Assembly: GCA_905479855.1 (NCBI GenBank)
Contig: CAJQOF010000002.1
Coordinates: 1-5,338 of the forward strand
Source: an uncultured Cytophagales bacterium
Lineage (GTDB): Bacteria; Bacteroidota; Bacteroidia; Cytophagales; Amoebophilaceae
Direction: 5' to 3'
DNA: 5,338 nucleotides
Part shown: positions 5,192 through 5,338 of the stretch, piece after piece
How positions within the stretch are numbered: the stretch's first letter is position 1
Layout of the letters: every line of letters starts with the position of its first letter
The notes under the pieces: generated by a model
Seen by the model: the letters and a program-made list of their open reading frames with translations, nothing else
Told to the model about the DNA's origin: nothing
The model's database searches: none
Program-made: the position numbers and the translations under genes

Positions 5192-5338
5192 CCGCAAATT
5201 ACTCTCTTGCTCTTTGCCTGTTATCTCAATCCTGATGAGGGGGATGAAATTGACGAAATATATCGCCTCTCTATTCCTAACCATGAGGTGGCTTACATCT
5301 ATAGAATGCGTTTATTGAAATGGCTTGCGCGCAAACTC
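5192..5338 (+). pseudogene. Fragment of AAA-ATPase-like / PD-(D/E)XK nuclease family protein (runs off right edge)
   Basis: The 49 open codons to the window edge read through ITLLLFACYLNP, then an acidic stretch, then IYRLSIPNHEVAYIY and a basic L-K-W-L-A-R-K-L. This matches the LLF-x-GYL ... YRLxIPNxEV section of the AAA-ATPase-like proteins with a C-terminal PD-(D/E)XK nuclease domain (DUF1703 type). These proteins are multi-copy in Amoebophilus- and Cardinium-like symbionts. In full-length members this section lies after the ATPase core and before the nuclease domain. Here a TAG (5189-5191) stops the frame just upstream, no ATG precedes the conserved part, and neither upstream frame shows the Walker A or other N-terminal motifs. 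The usual Gly of GYL is also absent. The gene therefore appears truncated at its 5' end, probably by deletion or recombination. The nuclease part may continue beyond the window. The family call is from memory of its consensus. Confidence 0.6.

Noticed and set aside
4978..5235. 85-codon plus-strand open frame overlapping the nuclease fragment
   Set aside because: Family resemblance appears in a different frame (from 5192); this frame shows no motifs and ends inside that region.

Overview
The window looks like a chromosomal segment from a member of the Bacteroidota, most likely close to the Amoebophilus/Cardinium group of intracellular symbionts. Three things point there. The PheS carries a paired CxxC insert of the type I associate with Bacteroidota. 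A TAnnTTTG promoter-like box precedes ndk. The right end carries a remnant of the AAA-ATPase-like/PD-(D/E)XK nuclease family that is abundant in such symbionts. The assignment rests on recalled family resemblance, not a search.

Layout from the left: the 3' part of pheS (1-713, +) is followed by ndk (786-1202, +), which ends at a strong intrinsic terminator (1231-1262). A 256-base intergenic stretch leads to a 678-residue membrane protein (1459-3495, +). This protein joins five predicted membrane helices, a coiled coil, a histidine-kinase-like region with degraded ATP-binding motifs, and a RelA/SpoT-type HD domain lacking several catalytic residues. On the minus strand, gatC (4826-4536) is followed by a flippase-like membrane protein of the LPG-synthase transmembrane/UPF0104 family (4495-3434). 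Its 3' end overlaps the 3' end of the HD protein gene by 62 bases. The last 512 bases hold no intact gene: there is an interrupted palindrome, a few short repeats and a promoter-like box, then the AAA-ATPase/nuclease fragment running off the right edge.

Three genes are core housekeeping: pheS and gatC supply charged tRNA, and ndk balances nucleoside triphosphates. The most unusual object is the HD protein. It looks like a membrane-anchored sensor scaffold whose kinase and ppGpp-hydrolase centres have both decayed, leaving a possible ligand-binding or regulatory role. This reading is inferred from motif residues and has not been tested.
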